64,000 bases of DNA from Jiangella gansuensis DSM 44835 (GCF_000515395.1 NZ_KI911782.1:1837090-1901089); one strand, 5' to 3'. Counted from the stretch's first letter, positions 9,390 through 18,530 are shown. Numbers and translations: made by a program. The notes: generated by a model from the letters alone, not told the origin.

Positions 9390-10284
9390 CGGAGCCTCCC
9401 AACACCTCGCGCAGGTAGTTCCAGTCGCGCGCGAACCGGTACGAGTACCGGGGCGGCGGCTGCGGTGCCTGTGTTTCCAGCCAGCGCACGATGCCGTCGC
9501 CGGCGTTGGCGAACGCGTGCGCGCAGCCGACCCCGGCCCACGCGATGTCGCCCGGTTCCAGCAGGTAGGTCTGGCCGTCGAAGGACGCCTCGACCGTGCC
9601 GTCAAGGATCAGGTACGTCTCCTCGAACGGGTGGTCGTGCGGGCTGGCCGCGCCGGCGGGGTCGTACTGCACCATGAACATGGTGGTCAGCTGGGCGCCG
9701 AGGTCGCTGTCGACCATCTGCTTGACGTTGATGCCGCCATAGACCAGCAGGGCGGTACGCATGCTGGCGGAGACGGCGAGCAGCTGCTGCGACTGCTGGG
9801 CAGGGTCGAGGTGCGACGGCCGGATGTTCCCGAACCGGTGGGTGCGCGGATCGCGGACGTCGACGGGCACGGCGTCGCTCACCGGCAGCTCCGGCACCAG
9901 GAACGTGTCGTCCTCGAAGCGCAGCCTCGGCTGCGGACCCTGCATCTCCGCCCAGCGCGCGACATCGCCGCCGTCGTTGCGCCAGGCGTGCGGCAGCGCC
10001 ACCGGGATCAGCCCGTAGTCGCCGGCTGTCACCCGGTGCGCGCCGTCGGGAGTGACGACGACGGCTGAGCCGGACAGCAGGTGGAAGGACTCCTCGAAGG
10101 AGTGAACGTGCGACGGCACCGCTCCGCCGGGGTCGAGCTCACACAACCCGAACCCGGTGTGCACGGCGCCGGTGTCCTCGCCGACCACCGTCCACCGCCG
10201 GTAGCCGGTGGCGCCCGCGGCCCAGCCGGCCGGCTCGTCGTAGCCGGCCTGGGCCGCGGGGCGGACCAGGTGCCGCGACGTCAC
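9382..10284 (-). CDS. Bicupin protein
   Basis: A 300-residue protein with two cupin domains. Each has the HxH...E metal motif: SHVHSFEESFHLLSG near residue 62 and SPHDHPFEETYLILDG near residue 210. Two metal-binding cupins in one chain recall gentisate-type dioxygenases, ureidoglycine aminohydrolase (YlbA) and ureidoglycolate lyase relatives. The tail WLETQAPQPPPRYSYRF and the internal repetition (WAEMQGPQPRLRF) are notable. The start overlaps the amidohydrolase stop (GTGA). In this cluster it is a candidate ring-cleaving, lyase or aminohydrolase step, but no substrate can be assigned. Confidence 0.82.
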   Translation of the reverse strand: MTSRHLVRPAAQAGYDEPAGWAAGATGYRRWTVVGEDTGAVHTGFGLCELDPGGAVPSHVHSFEESFHLLSGSAVVVTPDGAHRVTAGDYGLIPVALPHAWRNDGGDVARWAEMQGPQPRLRFEDDTFLVPELPVSDAVPVDVRDPRTHRFGNIRPSHLDPAQQSQQLLAVSASMRTALLVYGGINVKQMVDSDLGAQLTTMFMVQYDPAGAASPHDHPFEETYLILDGTVEASFDGQTYLLEPGDIAWAGVGCAHAFANAGDGIVRWLETQAPQPPPRYSYRFARDWNYLREVLGGSGE

Positions 10285-11648
10285 GCCGCGTCCGCCTTGC
10301 GCTTCGCCAGCTCGGTGACCAGGTGGTCGCGGGCGCCCTCGACCAGCTCCCGGGCCCGGACGGTGTCGGCCAGCAGTCGCCCGTCCCGCTTGCGCACGAT
10401 GCCGTCGACGATCACCGTCTCGACGTTGGACACGTCGGCGGCCAGGACGACCGCGGCCACCGGGTCGATCACCGGTGCGACGTTGAGCGCGGTCGCGTCG
10501 ATGAGGACGACGTCGGCGCGTTTGCCCGGGGTCAGCGAACCGGTGCGGTCCTCCAGGCCGGCCACGTGCGCGCCGTTGATCGTGGCCATCTCCAGCACTC
10601 TGCGTGCGGTCAGCATGGTCTCCGGCACGGTGGTGTCGGCCTCCCAGCTGGTCGCGTTGATGCGGGCCCGGTCGCCGGCGAAGGCCGCCCGCATCTGCGT
10701 GAACATGTCGCCGGGCACGGTCGTGACCACGTCGATGGACAGGCTCGGCCGCAGCCCGAACTGGTAGCTCTTGGCGATCGGCGGCCAGCCGTGCCCCATC
10801 TGCAGCTCGACCTGGGCTGCGATGGAGACGGTGCCGCCGGTGTCGGCGACCCGGCGCCACTCGTGGTCGCTGAAGTAGCAGCAGTGGACGTACGTGGTGT
10901 CCGGCCCGAGCAGCCCGAGCCGGTCGAGCTGCTCCACCATGGCGAACCGGCCCGCGAGCCGCCCCATGCCGACATGCACCGTGATCGGTATGCCCAGCTC
11001 GCGGGCCAGGTTCCATTCCGCCTGGACGACCTCGTCCTGGCAGAAGCCCGGGCCGCGCGTGGCCAGTGCCATGGTGAGCAGTCCGTCGTCGCCGGGAACG
11101 TAGGTGTCGCGCACCCGGCGGACGTCGTCGCCGGGGATGACCTCGGCGCTGTTGAACCAGTACGTCGCCAGCGACGTGTTGGCCGAGCCGTACGCGTACT
11201 GCGCGCGGATCCCGCTCTCGCGCAGTCCGGCGATGGCGGCGTCGGGATGCTGGCTGGTGTTGTTGATGTGCGACCAGTCGACCAGCGTCGTGATGCCCGC
11301 GTTCAGGCACTCCAGCGACCCGGCCAGGTTGCTGGCGTAGACGTCGTCGGGCCGGTACAGCGGTGCGAAGCTGTCCAGCACCTCGACGAAGTAGTCGTCG
11401 AGCGTCGCGTCCGGCGCGCAGGTGCGGATCGCAGTCTCCCAGGTGTGCCGGTGCGTGTCGACGAAACCGGGAACGACGATCCGCCCGGTCGCGTCGATGA
11501 CGTCGGCGTCGGTCACCTCGGCGGCCAGGCCTGCCCCGACGGCGACGATGGTGCCGTCCTCGATCAGGAGGTCACCGTGCGGCAGGTCGCCGATCTGCGG
11601 ATCCATGCTGATCACGTGACCGTTGCGCAGCAGCAGTCGGGTATTCAT
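10281..11648 (-). CDS. Amidohydrolase (ATZ/TRZ, SsnA-like family)
   Basis: A 455-residue metal-dependent hydrolase. The sequence shows VPGFVDTHRHTWE (the first HxH metal pair, near residue 67), ITVHVGMG and TTYVHCCYFSDHE (further His ligands), and LSIDVVT (the metal Asp). The C-terminal beta-sandwich TGSLTPGKRADVVLID is characteristic of the TrzA/AtzA/SsnA and guanine/cytosine deaminase group, which hydrolyse C-N or C-Cl bonds on heterocycles. It is separated from the E1-beta gene by 63 bp and coupled to the bicupin gene downstream, suggesting a nitrogen-containing substrate for the cluster (inference). Confidence 0.87.
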   Translation of the reverse strand: MNTRLLLRNGHVISMDPQIGDLPHGDLLIEDGTIVAVGAGLAAEVTDADVIDATGRIVVPGFVDTHRHTWETAIRTCAPDATLDDYFVEVLDSFAPLYRPDDVYASNLAGSLECLNAGITTLVDWSHINNTSQHPDAAIAGLRESGIRAQYAYGSANTSLATYWFNSAEVIPGDDVRRVRDTYVPGDDGLLTMALATRGPGFCQDEVVQAEWNLARELGIPITVHVGMGRLAGRFAMVEQLDRLGLLGPDTTYVHCCYFSDHEWRRVADTGGTVSIAAQVELQMGHGWPPIAKSYQFGLRPSLSIDVVTTVPGDMFTQMRAAFAGDRARINATSWEADTTVPETMLTARRVLEMATINGAHVAGLEDRTGSLTPGKRADVVLIDATALNVAPVIDPVAAVVLAADVSNVETVIVDGIVRKRDGRLLADTVRARELVEGARDHLVTELAKRKADAA

Positions 11649-11711
11649 GGACCATCCCTCCGTCGCGATGGTGCAGGGAGCCTCGGGTCGGTAGTCGGAT
11701 CAGTGGTCGAG

Positions 11712-12692
11712 TCAGTAGTCGACGAGCGCCCGGACGGCGTCGACGACCTTGTCCACGGTGGGGATCACCTGCTCCTCCAGCGCGTCGGCGAACGGCAGCG
11801 GCACGTTCGCGCCCGCCACCCGCCGGATCGGCGCGTCCAGCAGCTCGAATCCCTCCTCGGCGACGACGGAGACGACCGTGCCGCCCCAACCGCCCTGATA
11901 CGGGTTCTCCTCGACGACGACCAGCCGTGAGGTCCGCTCCAGCGACCGCAGCACCGACGACACGTCCAGCGGGACGAGCGTGCGCAGGTCGAGCACGTCG
12001 GCCCGGACCCCCTGCTCGGCCAGCCGGTCCGCGCCGGCCAGCGCCAGCGGGACGGTGGAGGCGAGCGCCACCAGGGTGACGTCGGCGCCCTCCCGGAGCA
12101 GCGCCGCCTGACCGAACGGCACCTCGTGGCCGTCCGGTGCCGGCGCGCCCTTGCTCGCGAACAGCCCCTTGTGCTCGAAGAACACGACGGGGTCGTCGCT
12201 GCGGATCGCCGTGGCCAGCAGTCCGACCACGTCGGCCGGCGTCGACGGTGCGGCGATCTTCAGGCCGGGAACCGTCAGCACCCAGTTCTCGACCGATTGC
12301 GAATGCTGCGCGCCGAACCCCAGGCCGCCGCCGTTCGCGGTGCGGATGACCAGCGGCACCGTCACCTGCCCGCCCGTCATGTACCTGACCTTCGGGATCT
12401 CGTTGGCCAGGTAGTCCCAGCAGCAGGCGAGGAAGTCGCTGAACATGATCTCGGCGACCGGCCGCATCCCCGTCATCGCCGCGCCCATGGCGGCCCCGAC
12501 GATCGCCTGCTCGGAGATCGGGGTGTCCCATACCCGCCGCGGGCCGAACTCCTCGAACAGCCCGGCCGTGGTCTTGAAGACACCGCCGGCCGCGCCGATG
12601 TCCTCGCCCAGGCACACGACGGTGTCGTCGCGGCGCATCTCGCGGGCGATGCCCTCGGCCACGGACTCCCGGTACGTCGTCACGTCCGCCAT
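11712..12692 (-). CDS. 2-oxoacid dehydrogenase E1 component, beta subunit
   Basis: A 326-residue protein of the pyruvate/acetoin/branched-chain dehydrogenase E1-beta family. It shows VVCLGEDIGAAGGVFKTT with the ThDP-binding Glu, then FGPRRVWDTPISEQAIVGAA, and the C-terminal transketolase domain LRTLVPLDVSSVLRSLERT followed by VVEENPYQGGWG. The start overlaps the E1-alpha gene by 13 bp. No E2 (lipoyl acyltransferase) or E3 gene lies nearby, so it either borrows an E2/E3 core from elsewhere or works as a stand-alone ThDP enzyme. Confidence 0.88.
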   Translation of the reverse strand: MADVTTYRESVAEGIAREMRRDDTVVCLGEDIGAAGGVFKTTAGLFEEFGPRRVWDTPISEQAIVGAAMGAAMTGMRPVAEIMFSDFLACCWDYLANEIPKVRYMTGGQVTVPLVIRTANGGGLGFGAQHSQSVENWVLTVPGLKIAAPSTPADVVGLLATAIRSDDPVVFFEHKGLFASKGAPAPDGHEVPFGQAALLREGADVTLVALASTVPLALAGADRLAEQGVRADVLDLRTLVPLDVSSVLRSLERTSRLVVVEENPYQGGWGGTVVSVVAEEGFELLDAPIRRVAGANVPLPFADALEEQVIPTVDKVVDAVRALVDY

Positions 12693-13660
12693 GCCGCACC
12701 TCCGTCCGCCCACACGTCGGTGAACGCCTCGGCCAGGTCGGCGTCCGGCGCGGACTTCGCGGTGTCGACCGCGTCGTCCACCAGGGAGGCGGCGCGATCC
12801 TCGGCGGCTTTGATGTCGTCGTCGGTCAGGCCGAGCGAGCGCAGCCGGTGCGCCGACACCGTCAGCGGGTCGCGCTCGAGCCAGGACTCCAGCTCGCCGT
12901 CGGGCCGATAGCTCGCCGGATCGGTGCGGCTGTGCCCGTAGTGCCGGTAGGTCCGTGCTTCCAGCACGGTGGGTCCGTCCCCGGCGCGGGCTACCTGCGC
13001 CGCGCGGACGACGGCGTCCTGGACCGCCACCACGTCGTTGCCGTCGACGAGTTCGGCCGGCAACCCGTACGCCGAGGCCCGGTCGGCCGCCGGGTTGGCG
13101 ACGGCGGTGACGCTGCCGATCGGCGTGTACTCCATATAAAGGTTGTTCTCGCAGACGAAGAGCACCGGGAGCTTCCAGACCGCGGCGAGGTTGAGCGCCT
13201 CGTGGAACACGCCGATGTTGGTGGCGCCGTCGCCGAAGAACGCGACGGCCACTTGACCGGTGCCGCGAAGGCGCGCGGACCAGGCGGCCCCGACGGCCAT
13301 CGGCAGGTGGGAGCCGACGATGGCGTACGAGCCGAGCATCCCGCTGGCCGCCTTGGTCAGGTGCATCGAACCGCCCTTGGCCTTGTTCAGCCCGGTCGCG
13401 CGCTGCATGAGCTCGGCCAGGCACTCCGCCGGGGTGGCGCCCCAGGCGATGGCGTGGTGGTGCCCGCGGTAGGTGGCGAACGCGTAGTCGCCGTCTCGAA
13501 GTGCCGCGCGGGCGCCGACGGCGACGGCCTCCTGCCCGGCGGCCAGGTGCGTCGTCCCCTTGACCAGGCCGGACATGAACAGGTCATGGGCGGCCTTCTC
13601 GGTGCGCCGGATGACCGACATCGTCTCGTGCAGCCGCAGCAGCTCGGTGGCCTCGGTCAT
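12680..13660 (-). CDS. 2-oxoacid dehydrogenase E1 component, alpha subunit (acetoin dehydrogenase-like)
   Basis: A 326-residue E1-alpha protein. The ThDP motif reads FFGDGATNIGVFHEALNLAA, ending near residue 160 with VLFVCENN, and is preceded by YRGHHHAIAWG and the KGGSMHL loop typical of acetoin/pyruvate E1-alpha. The phosphorylation-loop-like TYRHYGHSRTDPASYR is also present. The length matches AcoA-type proteins. It is coupled to the upstream M24 gene by ATGA and to E1-beta by a 13 bp overlap. The product of the M24 hydrolase or a later 2-oxo acid may be its substrate (inference). Confidence 0.88.
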   Translation of the reverse strand: MTEATELLRLHETMSVIRRTEKAAHDLFMSGLVKGTTHLAAGQEAVAVGARAALRDGDYAFATYRGHHHAIAWGATPAECLAELMQRATGLNKAKGGSMHLTKAASGMLGSYAIVGSHLPMAVGAAWSARLRGTGQVAVAFFGDGATNIGVFHEALNLAAVWKLPVLFVCENNLYMEYTPIGSVTAVANPAADRASAYGLPAELVDGNDVVAVQDAVVRAAQVARAGDGPTVLEARTYRHYGHSRTDPASYRPDGELESWLERDPLTVSAHRLRSLGLTDDDIKAAEDRAASLVDDAVDTAKSAPDADLAEAFTDVWADGGAAWRT

Positions 13661-14988
13661 GGGGCGACTCCGTCACCGGCGGGGGCGCCCGCCGCGGTGT
13701 TGAGGTGCGACTGCGACTCGCGCAGCGAGGTCAGCGGGCCGCCGACGGTCCAGTACCTGCGCCCGGCCACCAGCAGCTCCTCGGCCGGGAACTTCGTGAT
13801 GACCTCGCAGCCGTCGGCGGTCACCACGACCTCCTCCTCGATGCGGGCCGCGGACCAGCCGTCAGCGGCCGGCCAGAACGTCTCCAGGGCGAAGACCATG
13901 CCTTCCTCGAGCACCTCCGGGTGCTCCAGCGAGACCAGCCGGGAGAAGATCGGCTTCTCCCAGATCGACAGCCCGACCCCGTGGCCGTACTGCAGCGCGA
14001 ACGCCGCCTCCTCGTCGGCGAAGCCGAACTCCTGCGCCCGCGGCCACAGCGTGACCACGTCCGCCGTCGTGGTGCCCGGCTTGACGGTGGCGATGGCCTG
14101 GTCGATGAACTCGCGGCAGCGGGTGTAGGCGTCGCGTTGGGCCGGCGAGGCGCTGCCGACCGCGAACGTGCGGTAGTAGCAGGTGCGGTAGCCGTTGTAG
14201 CTGTGCAGGATGTCGAAGAACGCCGGGTCGCCGGGGCGGACGATGCGGTCGCTGTAGACGTGCGGGTGCGGCGAACACCGCTCGCCGGAGATCGCGTTGA
14301 CGCCCTCGACGTACTCGCTGCCCAGGTCGTAGAGGACCTTGCTGACGACGCCGACGCACTCGTTCTCGCGCACGCCCGGGCGCAGGAAGCCGTACAGCTC
14401 GTCGTACGCGGCGTCGACCATGGACGCGGCCTGCGTGAGCAGGGCGATCTCGTCGGCGGTCTTGATGCGCCGGGCGTCCAGGAACACCTGCTGTCCGTCG
14501 ACGACGTCGACGTTGCGGGCGGCGAGGGCGGCCAGCACCGGCATCTCGGCGAGGTCGACGCCGACGGGGTCGTCCTGCAGCCCGTGGTCGGCGAGCACTC
14601 GCGCGATCTTCGCGGCGACGTCGTCGGCGATGCCCGCGTCGGGGTGGAAGGCCCCGCGCAACGTCGAGATGCCCGCCCGGGCCCGCTCGGTGCCGTCCAG
14701 CCAGGGGTTGTACAGCTGGTGGTGGCGCGCGGCGGAGCCGAAGTCCCACACGATCGGCTCGCCGCCGCGGGGGAGCAGTGCGAAGCGGATGAGCTTGTCG
14801 ATGGCCCACGTCCCGATGTGCGTGGAGGTCATGTAGCGGATGTTGGCGAAGTCGAAGGCCAGCAGCGCGCCCAGGTCGGAGCGGTCGAGAGCGGCGCGCA
14901 GGCGGTGGAGTCGCTCGGTGCGCAGCCGGTCGAAGTCGATGCGCTGTTCCCAGTCCACCGCGTTGGGCCCGTACGTCCGGATCGACAT
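13657..14988 (-). CDS. M24 metallopeptidase-fold hydrolase (creatinase / Xaa-Pro peptidase / DddP-like)
   Basis: A 443-residue pita-bread-fold protein with an N-terminal creatinase-like domain (ALLAFDFANIRYMTS) and a C-terminal M24 domain. Of the five M24 metal ligands, the first Asp (FFDILHSYNGY), the His (YGHGVGLSIWE), and both Glu residues (LETFW, IEEEVVV) are present, but the second Asp is replaced by Cys in GYRTCYYRTF. Non-peptidase members include creatinase, ectoine hydrolase and DMSP lyase DddP, so a non-peptide role in a catabolic operon is likely. A GGGGAGGTG ribosome site precedes the ATG. This is the first gene of the cluster, divergent from the XRE-cupin regulator. Confidence 0.8.
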   Translation of the reverse strand: MSIRTYGPNAVDWEQRIDFDRLRTERLHRLRAALDRSDLGALLAFDFANIRYMTSTHIGTWAIDKLIRFALLPRGGEPIVWDFGSAARHHQLYNPWLDGTERARAGISTLRGAFHPDAGIADDVAAKIARVLADHGLQDDPVGVDLAEMPVLAALAARNVDVVDGQQVFLDARRIKTADEIALLTQAASMVDAAYDELYGFLRPGVRENECVGVVSKVLYDLGSEYVEGVNAISGERCSPHPHVYSDRIVRPGDPAFFDILHSYNGYRTCYYRTFAVGSASPAQRDAYTRCREFIDQAIATVKPGTTTADVVTLWPRAQEFGFADEEAAFALQYGHGVGLSIWEKPIFSRLVSLEHPEVLEEGMVFALETFWPAADGWSAARIEEEVVVTADGCEVITKFPAEELLVAGRRYWTVGGPLTSLRESQSHLNTAAGAPAGDGVAP

Positions 14989-15127
14989 GGCGCGGCACCT
15001 CCCCGGTGACTCGCCGAGTGGCAGCGCCTGCGACGAGGACCTGTTCAGTTACACTTACCGCCGAGTTAAGCTGAGCTGACCAATCACGTCAAGATGGCCA
15101 GCGGCACTAAACGCAGCCGGAGGTCGT

Positions 15128-15826
15128 GTGAGCCCGTCGTCCGCGCCCGCGATCGGGGAGCGCCTGCGCCAGGAGCGGACGCGTCGCGGCGTCAGCGCCC
15201 GGGCGCTGGCGCGCGAGATCGGGGTGTCGCCGAGCCTCATCTCCCAGATCGAGACCGACAAGAGCCAGCCGTCGGTCAGCACGCTCTACGCCATCACCAC
15301 CGCGCTGGGCATCTCGATCGAGGACCTCTTCGCCGCCGACGGCGCCGGCTCGGACGGTCCGGTAGTCCCCGGCGACGGCGCTGGTGGCGGCGCTGGCGGC
15401 GGTGAACTCAACGCGGAGCCGGCGGTCGTGTCGGAGACCATCAGCGCGCTGCGGGTGCTCGGGTCCGACCGGCGCCGGGTCGGGCCGGTGGTGCGCGCGG
15501 CCGAGCGGGAGGTGCTGACCCTCGACTCCGGCGTCACCTGGGAGTTGCTCGGTCAGGTGCCGGACGTGCACACGGAGTTCCTGCGTATCACCTACGAGCC
15601 GGGTGGGTCGTCGTCGAGCTCCGGGCTGCTGATGCGGCACACGGGCACCGAGTACGGTCACGTCCTCAGCGGTGAGCTGATCCTGACGCTCGGGTTCGAG
15701 GAGCACCACCTGGCGGCAGGCGACTCCGTCTCGTTCGACTCCACCACGCCGCACGGGTACCGCAACGACGGCGACGTCCCCGCGGTCGGCATCTGGTTCG
15801 TGTCCGAGCGCCCCACCTCCCCATGA
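15128..15826 (+). CDS. XRE-family regulator with C-terminal cupin sensor
   Basis: A 232-residue protein. Residues 8-65 form an XRE helix-turn-helix ([36 protein letters not shown]). A Gly-rich linker ([12 protein letters not shown]) leads to a cupin domain ([20 protein letters not shown] ... [17 protein letters not shown]). This architecture is common for regulators of catabolic operons in which the cupin binds the inducer. It lies divergent from the seven-gene minus-strand cluster across 139 bp, so it most likely controls that cluster. A CGGAGG ribosome site precedes the GTG start. Its TGA stop lies within the left cap of the following palindrome. Confidence 0.9.
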   Translation: MSPSSAPAIGERLRQERTRRGVSARALAREIGVSPSLISQIETDKSQPSVSTLYAITTALGISIEDLFAADGAGSDGPVVPGDGAGGGAGGGELNAEPAVVSETISALRVLGSDRRRVGPVVRAAEREVLTLDSGVTWELLGQVPDVHTEFLRITYEPGGSSSSSGLLMRHTGTEYGHVLSGELILTLGFEEHHLAAGDSVSFDSTTPHGYRNDGDVPAVGIWFVSERPTSP

Positions 15827-15876
15827 TCATCAAGACTTGACGCGGCTATGACCGGGAAAACCCTTGATGATCATGG
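15821..15876. repeat. TGATCA-capped intergenic palindrome, class A
   Basis: Perfect 14-bp arms CCATGATCATCAAG / CTTGATGATCATGG (15821-15834 and 15863-15876) enclose an inner part GACGCGGCTATGACCGGG related to the copies at 25932 and 41771. The TGA of the left cap is the stop codon of the XRE-cupin gene. It may also terminate transcription. Confidence 0.85.
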
Positions 15877-15903
15877 CGAATGGGACGTGTAGGGTCGTTT
15901 CAC

Positions 15904-16461
15904 GTGGGAAAAGTGCATGAGTCCATCAGCGGCCGGCTGCGGGAGTTCATCGAGGCGCAGCAGATGTTCTTCGTCGCCACCGCGCCCAGTGGTCCAGGCG
16001 GCCATGTGAACGTCTCGCCCAAGGGCATCGGCGGCTCGTTCGTGGTCCTCGGCGAGCACTCCGTGGCGTATCTCGACTACACCGCCAGCGGTGCCGAGAC
16101 CATCGCCCACCTGCGCGAGAACGGCCGCATCACCATCATGTTCTGCGCGTTCACCGGCCCGCCCAACATCGTGCGGCTGCACGGCACCGGACGCGTCGTC
16201 TCCCTGTACGACGCGGAGTACGCCGAGCTCGTGGAGCTGTTCCCCGAGCGCCGGGGCGCCCGCGCCGTCATCGTCGTCGACGTGCACCGGGTGTCCGACT
16301 CCTGCGGTTTCGCCGTCCCGCTCATGGACTACGTGGGCGAGCGCGACATGCTGCCGGCGCACGCCGACCGCAAGGGCGTCGAGGGCCGGGTCGAATACCG
16401 CCGTAAGAAGAACGCCGTCAGCCTGGACGGCTTGCCCGCCTTCGACTACGACCCGGCCTGA
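15904..16461 (+). CDS. Pyridoxamine 5'-phosphate oxidase-family protein
   Basis: A 185-residue split-barrel flavin-binding-type protein. It shows QMFFVATAPSGPGGHVNVSPKG near the N-terminus, then RITIMFCAFTGPPNIVRLHGTGRVV in the barrel core. Members bind FMN or F420, but many lack a known activity. The GTG at 15904 is preferred over an ATG at 15880 because a TAGGGT -10 box ends 8 bp before it, as in other leaderless genes of this window, and because homologues begin near VGKVHESISGRLREFI. It lies between a palindrome and the ilvB leader. Confidence 0.8.
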   Translation: MGKVHESISGRLREFIEAQQMFFVATAPSGPGGHVNVSPKGIGGSFVVLGEHSVAYLDYTASGAETIAHLRENGRITIMFCAFTGPPNIVRLHGTGRVVSLYDAEYAELVELFPERRGARAVIVVDVHRVSDSCGFAVPLMDYVGERDMLPAHADRKGVEGRVEYRRKKNAVSLDGLPAFDYDPA

Positions 16462-16527
16462 CCGCGGCGTCCGGGCGCCCGGGATGCGGACGGGTGTACC
16501 GGATGCTGAGACATCTGGGCATCTGCC

Positions 16528-16557
16528 TTGACGGGCGCCCGTCGGCTGAGGGATGTT
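16528..16557 (+). promoter_or_regulatory. ilvBNC promoter
   Basis: A TTGACG -35 element (16528-16533) and a GATGTT -10-like element (16552-16557) are separated by 18 bp. Transcription is predicted to start at about 16564, which is the GTG of the leader peptide, so the leader would be translated from a leaderless transcript. Confidence 0.6.
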
Positions 16558-16563
16558 GCATTC

Positions 16564-16593
16564 GTGCGTTTCGGCATTCTCGTACTTCATTAG
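16564..16593 (+). CDS. ilvB leader peptide (MRFGILVLH)
   Basis: A nine-codon reading frame, GTG to TAG, encoding MRFGILVLH. Ile-Leu-Val-Leu are four consecutive branched-chain codons, and the pattern matches known actinobacterial ilvB leaders of the MRTRILVLG type. Stalling on these codons when branched-chain amino acids are scarce would control the downstream hairpins and so expression of ilvBNC. Confidence 0.85.
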   Translation: MRFGILVLH

Positions 16594-16657
16594 CGCGTAG
16601 GCGGTTCCTCGCCGACGCGCTACCCCTCGTGAGCCCACCCGGGCCGAGGGGTTTTTT
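16591..16657 (+). terminator. ilvBNC transcription attenuator
   Basis: Two successive structures follow the leader peptide. The first pairs TAGCGCGT (16591-16598) with ACGCGCTA (16615-16622), with an inner GGCG/CGCC stem. The second is a classic intrinsic terminator, with CCCCTCG (16623-16629) pairing with CGAGGGG (16645-16651) followed by six T residues (16652-16657). The stop codon of the leader lies in the first stem, so ribosome position can decide which hairpin forms. Confidence 0.85.
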
Positions 16658-16732
16658 GTTGCACGGGACAGGTTGAGACGGGCGAAAGCAGATGTGCCCA
16701 CCGATAGGCACACGAGGCAGAGAGGGCCGGCT

Positions 16733-18505
16733 ATGCCGCAGGGAGAGTCCATCAAGGACAACGGGACGACGATGTCGGGTGCCGCGAGCCTGATTCGCTC
16801 GCTCGAGGCGGTCGGCGTCGACACCGTATTCGGGATTCCCGGCGGAGCGATTCTTCCCGCCTACGATCCGATGTTCGACTCCCGGCAGATCCGGCACGTC
16901 CTGGTCCGCCACGAGCAGGGTGCCGGGCACGCCGCCGAAGGCTACGCGCTGGCCACGGGCAAGGTCGGGGTCTGCATGGCGACGTCCGGGCCGGGCGCCA
17001 CGAACCTGGTGACGCCCATCGCGGACGCGCACATGGACTCCATCCCGATGGTCGCCGTCACCGGACAGGTCGCGAGCGCCGCCATCGGTACCGACGCGTT
17101 CCAGGAAGCCGACATCCGCGGCATCACGATGCCGATCACCAAGCACAACTACCTGGTCACCGACCCCGCCGAGATCCCGCGCACCATCGCGGAGGCGTTC
17201 CACGTCGCCAGCACGGGCCGTCCGGGCCCGGTGCTCGTCGACGTCGCCAAGGACGCGATGCAGGCGACGACGACGTTCCGGTGGCCGGTCGAGATGGACC
17301 TGCCCGGCTACCGGCCGGTGACCCGCCCGCACGCGAAGCAGGTGCGCGAGGCGGCCCGGCTGATGGCCGCGGCCAAGCGGCCGGTGCTCTACGTCGGCGG
17401 CGGGGTGCTGCGGGCCCGGGCCTGGCAGGAGCTGCTGGAGCTGGCCACGAAGACCGGCTTCCCCGTGGTCACGACGCTGACCGCGCGGGGCGTGTTCCCC
17501 GACAGCCACCCGCAGCACCTGGGCATGCCGGGCATGCACGGGAGTGTCGCGGCGGTCACCGCGCTGCAGAAGTCCGACCTCCTGATCGCTCTGGGCGCCA
17601 GGTTCGACGACCGCGTTACCGGCAAGCTGTCGTCGTTCGCGCCGGGTGCCACCGTCATCCACGCCGACATCGACCCGGCCGAGATCAGCAAGAACCGGGT
17701 TGCCGACGTGCCGATCGTCGGCGACTGCAAGGAGGTCATCGGCGATCTCATCCCGGCGGTCGAGGCCGAGTTCGCCGCGGGCACCCGCGCCGATCTGACC
17801 GGCTGGTGGCGGCAGCTGGACCAGTGGCGGGACAACTACCCGCTCGGTTACACACCGGCTGAGACCGGCGAGCTGATGCCGCAGTACGTGATCGAACGGC
17901 TCGGAAAGATCGTCGGCTCCGACGCCATCTACGTCGCCGGCGTCGGGCAGCACCAGATGTGGGCCTCGCAGTTCATCTCCTACGAGAACCCCAGTACCTG
18001 GCTGAACTCCGGCGGCCTCGGCACCATGGGCTTCGCGGTCCCGGCGGCGATGGGCGCCAAGGCGGGCCGGCCGGACGCCACCGTCTGGGCCATCGACGGC
18101 GACGGGTGCTTCCAGATGACCAACCAGGAGCTGGCCACCTGCGCGATCGAGGGCATCCCGATCAAGGTGGCGGTCATCAACAACGAGAGCCTCGGCATGG
18201 TCCGGCAGTGGCAGACGCTCTTCTACGAGGGCCGGTACTCGAACACCGACCTGGGCAGCCGCCGCATCCCGGACTTCGCCAAGCTGGCCGAGGCCTACGG
18301 CTGCGTGGGCCTGCGCTGCGACACCGCCGAGGAGGTCGACGCCACCATCGAGAAGGCGATGGCGGTCGACGACCGCCCGGTCGTGGTCGACTTCGGCGTT
18401 CACCGCGACGCGATGGTGTGGCCGATGGTCGCCGCCGGCACCAGCAACGACGAGATCCAGATCGCCCGGGGAATGGCCCCGGAATGGGACCGTACGGACG
18501 ACTGA
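16733..18505 (+). CDS. ilvB: Acetolactate synthase large subunit
   Basis: A 590-residue ThDP- and FAD-dependent enzyme that condenses two pyruvates, or pyruvate with 2-oxobutyrate, at the head of valine, leucine and isoleucine synthesis. The catalytic Glu is in [14 protein letters not shown] near residue 61. The ThDP motif is [16 protein letters not shown] near residue 454, with [12 protein letters not shown] after it. The ATG at 16733 is preferred over an upstream start at 16673 because homology begins near [15 protein letters not shown]. It is the first structural gene after the attenuator, with ilvN 25 bp and ilvC about 650 bp further downstream. Confidence 0.95.
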   Translation: MPQGESIKDNGTTMSGAASLIRSLEAVGVDTVFGIPGGAILPAYDPMFDSRQIRHVLVRHEQGAGHAAEGYALATGKVGVCMATSGPGATNLVTPIADAHMDSIPMVAVTGQVASAAIGTDAFQEADIRGITMPITKHNYLVTDPAEIPRTIAEAFHVASTGRPGPVLVDVAKDAMQATTTFRWPVEMDLPGYRPVTRPHAKQVREAARLMAAAKRPVLYVGGGVLRARAWQELLELATKTGFPVVTTLTARGVFPDSHPQHLGMPGMHGSVAAVTALQKSDLLIALGARFDDRVTGKLSSFAPGATVIHADIDPAEISKNRVADVPIVGDCKEVIGDLIPAVEAEFAAGTRADLTGWWRQLDQWRDNYPLGYTPAETGELMPQYVIERLGKIVGSDAIYVAGVGQHQMWASQFISYENPSTWLNSGGLGTMGFAVPAAMGAKAGRPDATVWAIDGDGCFQMTNQELATCAIEGIPIKVAVINNESLGMVRQWQTLFYEGRYSNTDLGSRRIPDFAKLAEAYGCVGLRCDTAEEVDATIEKAMAVDDRPVVVDFGVHRDAMVWPMVAAGTSNDEIQIARGMAPEWDRTDD

Positions 18506-18530
18506 GACCAGAGAATCGGAGCATAGAACG

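Noticed and set aside
16462-16660. A T-box riboswitch upstream of ilvB.
   Set aside because: No T-box sequence or specifier stem was seen, whereas a leader peptide with four branched-chain codons and a terminator explains the region.
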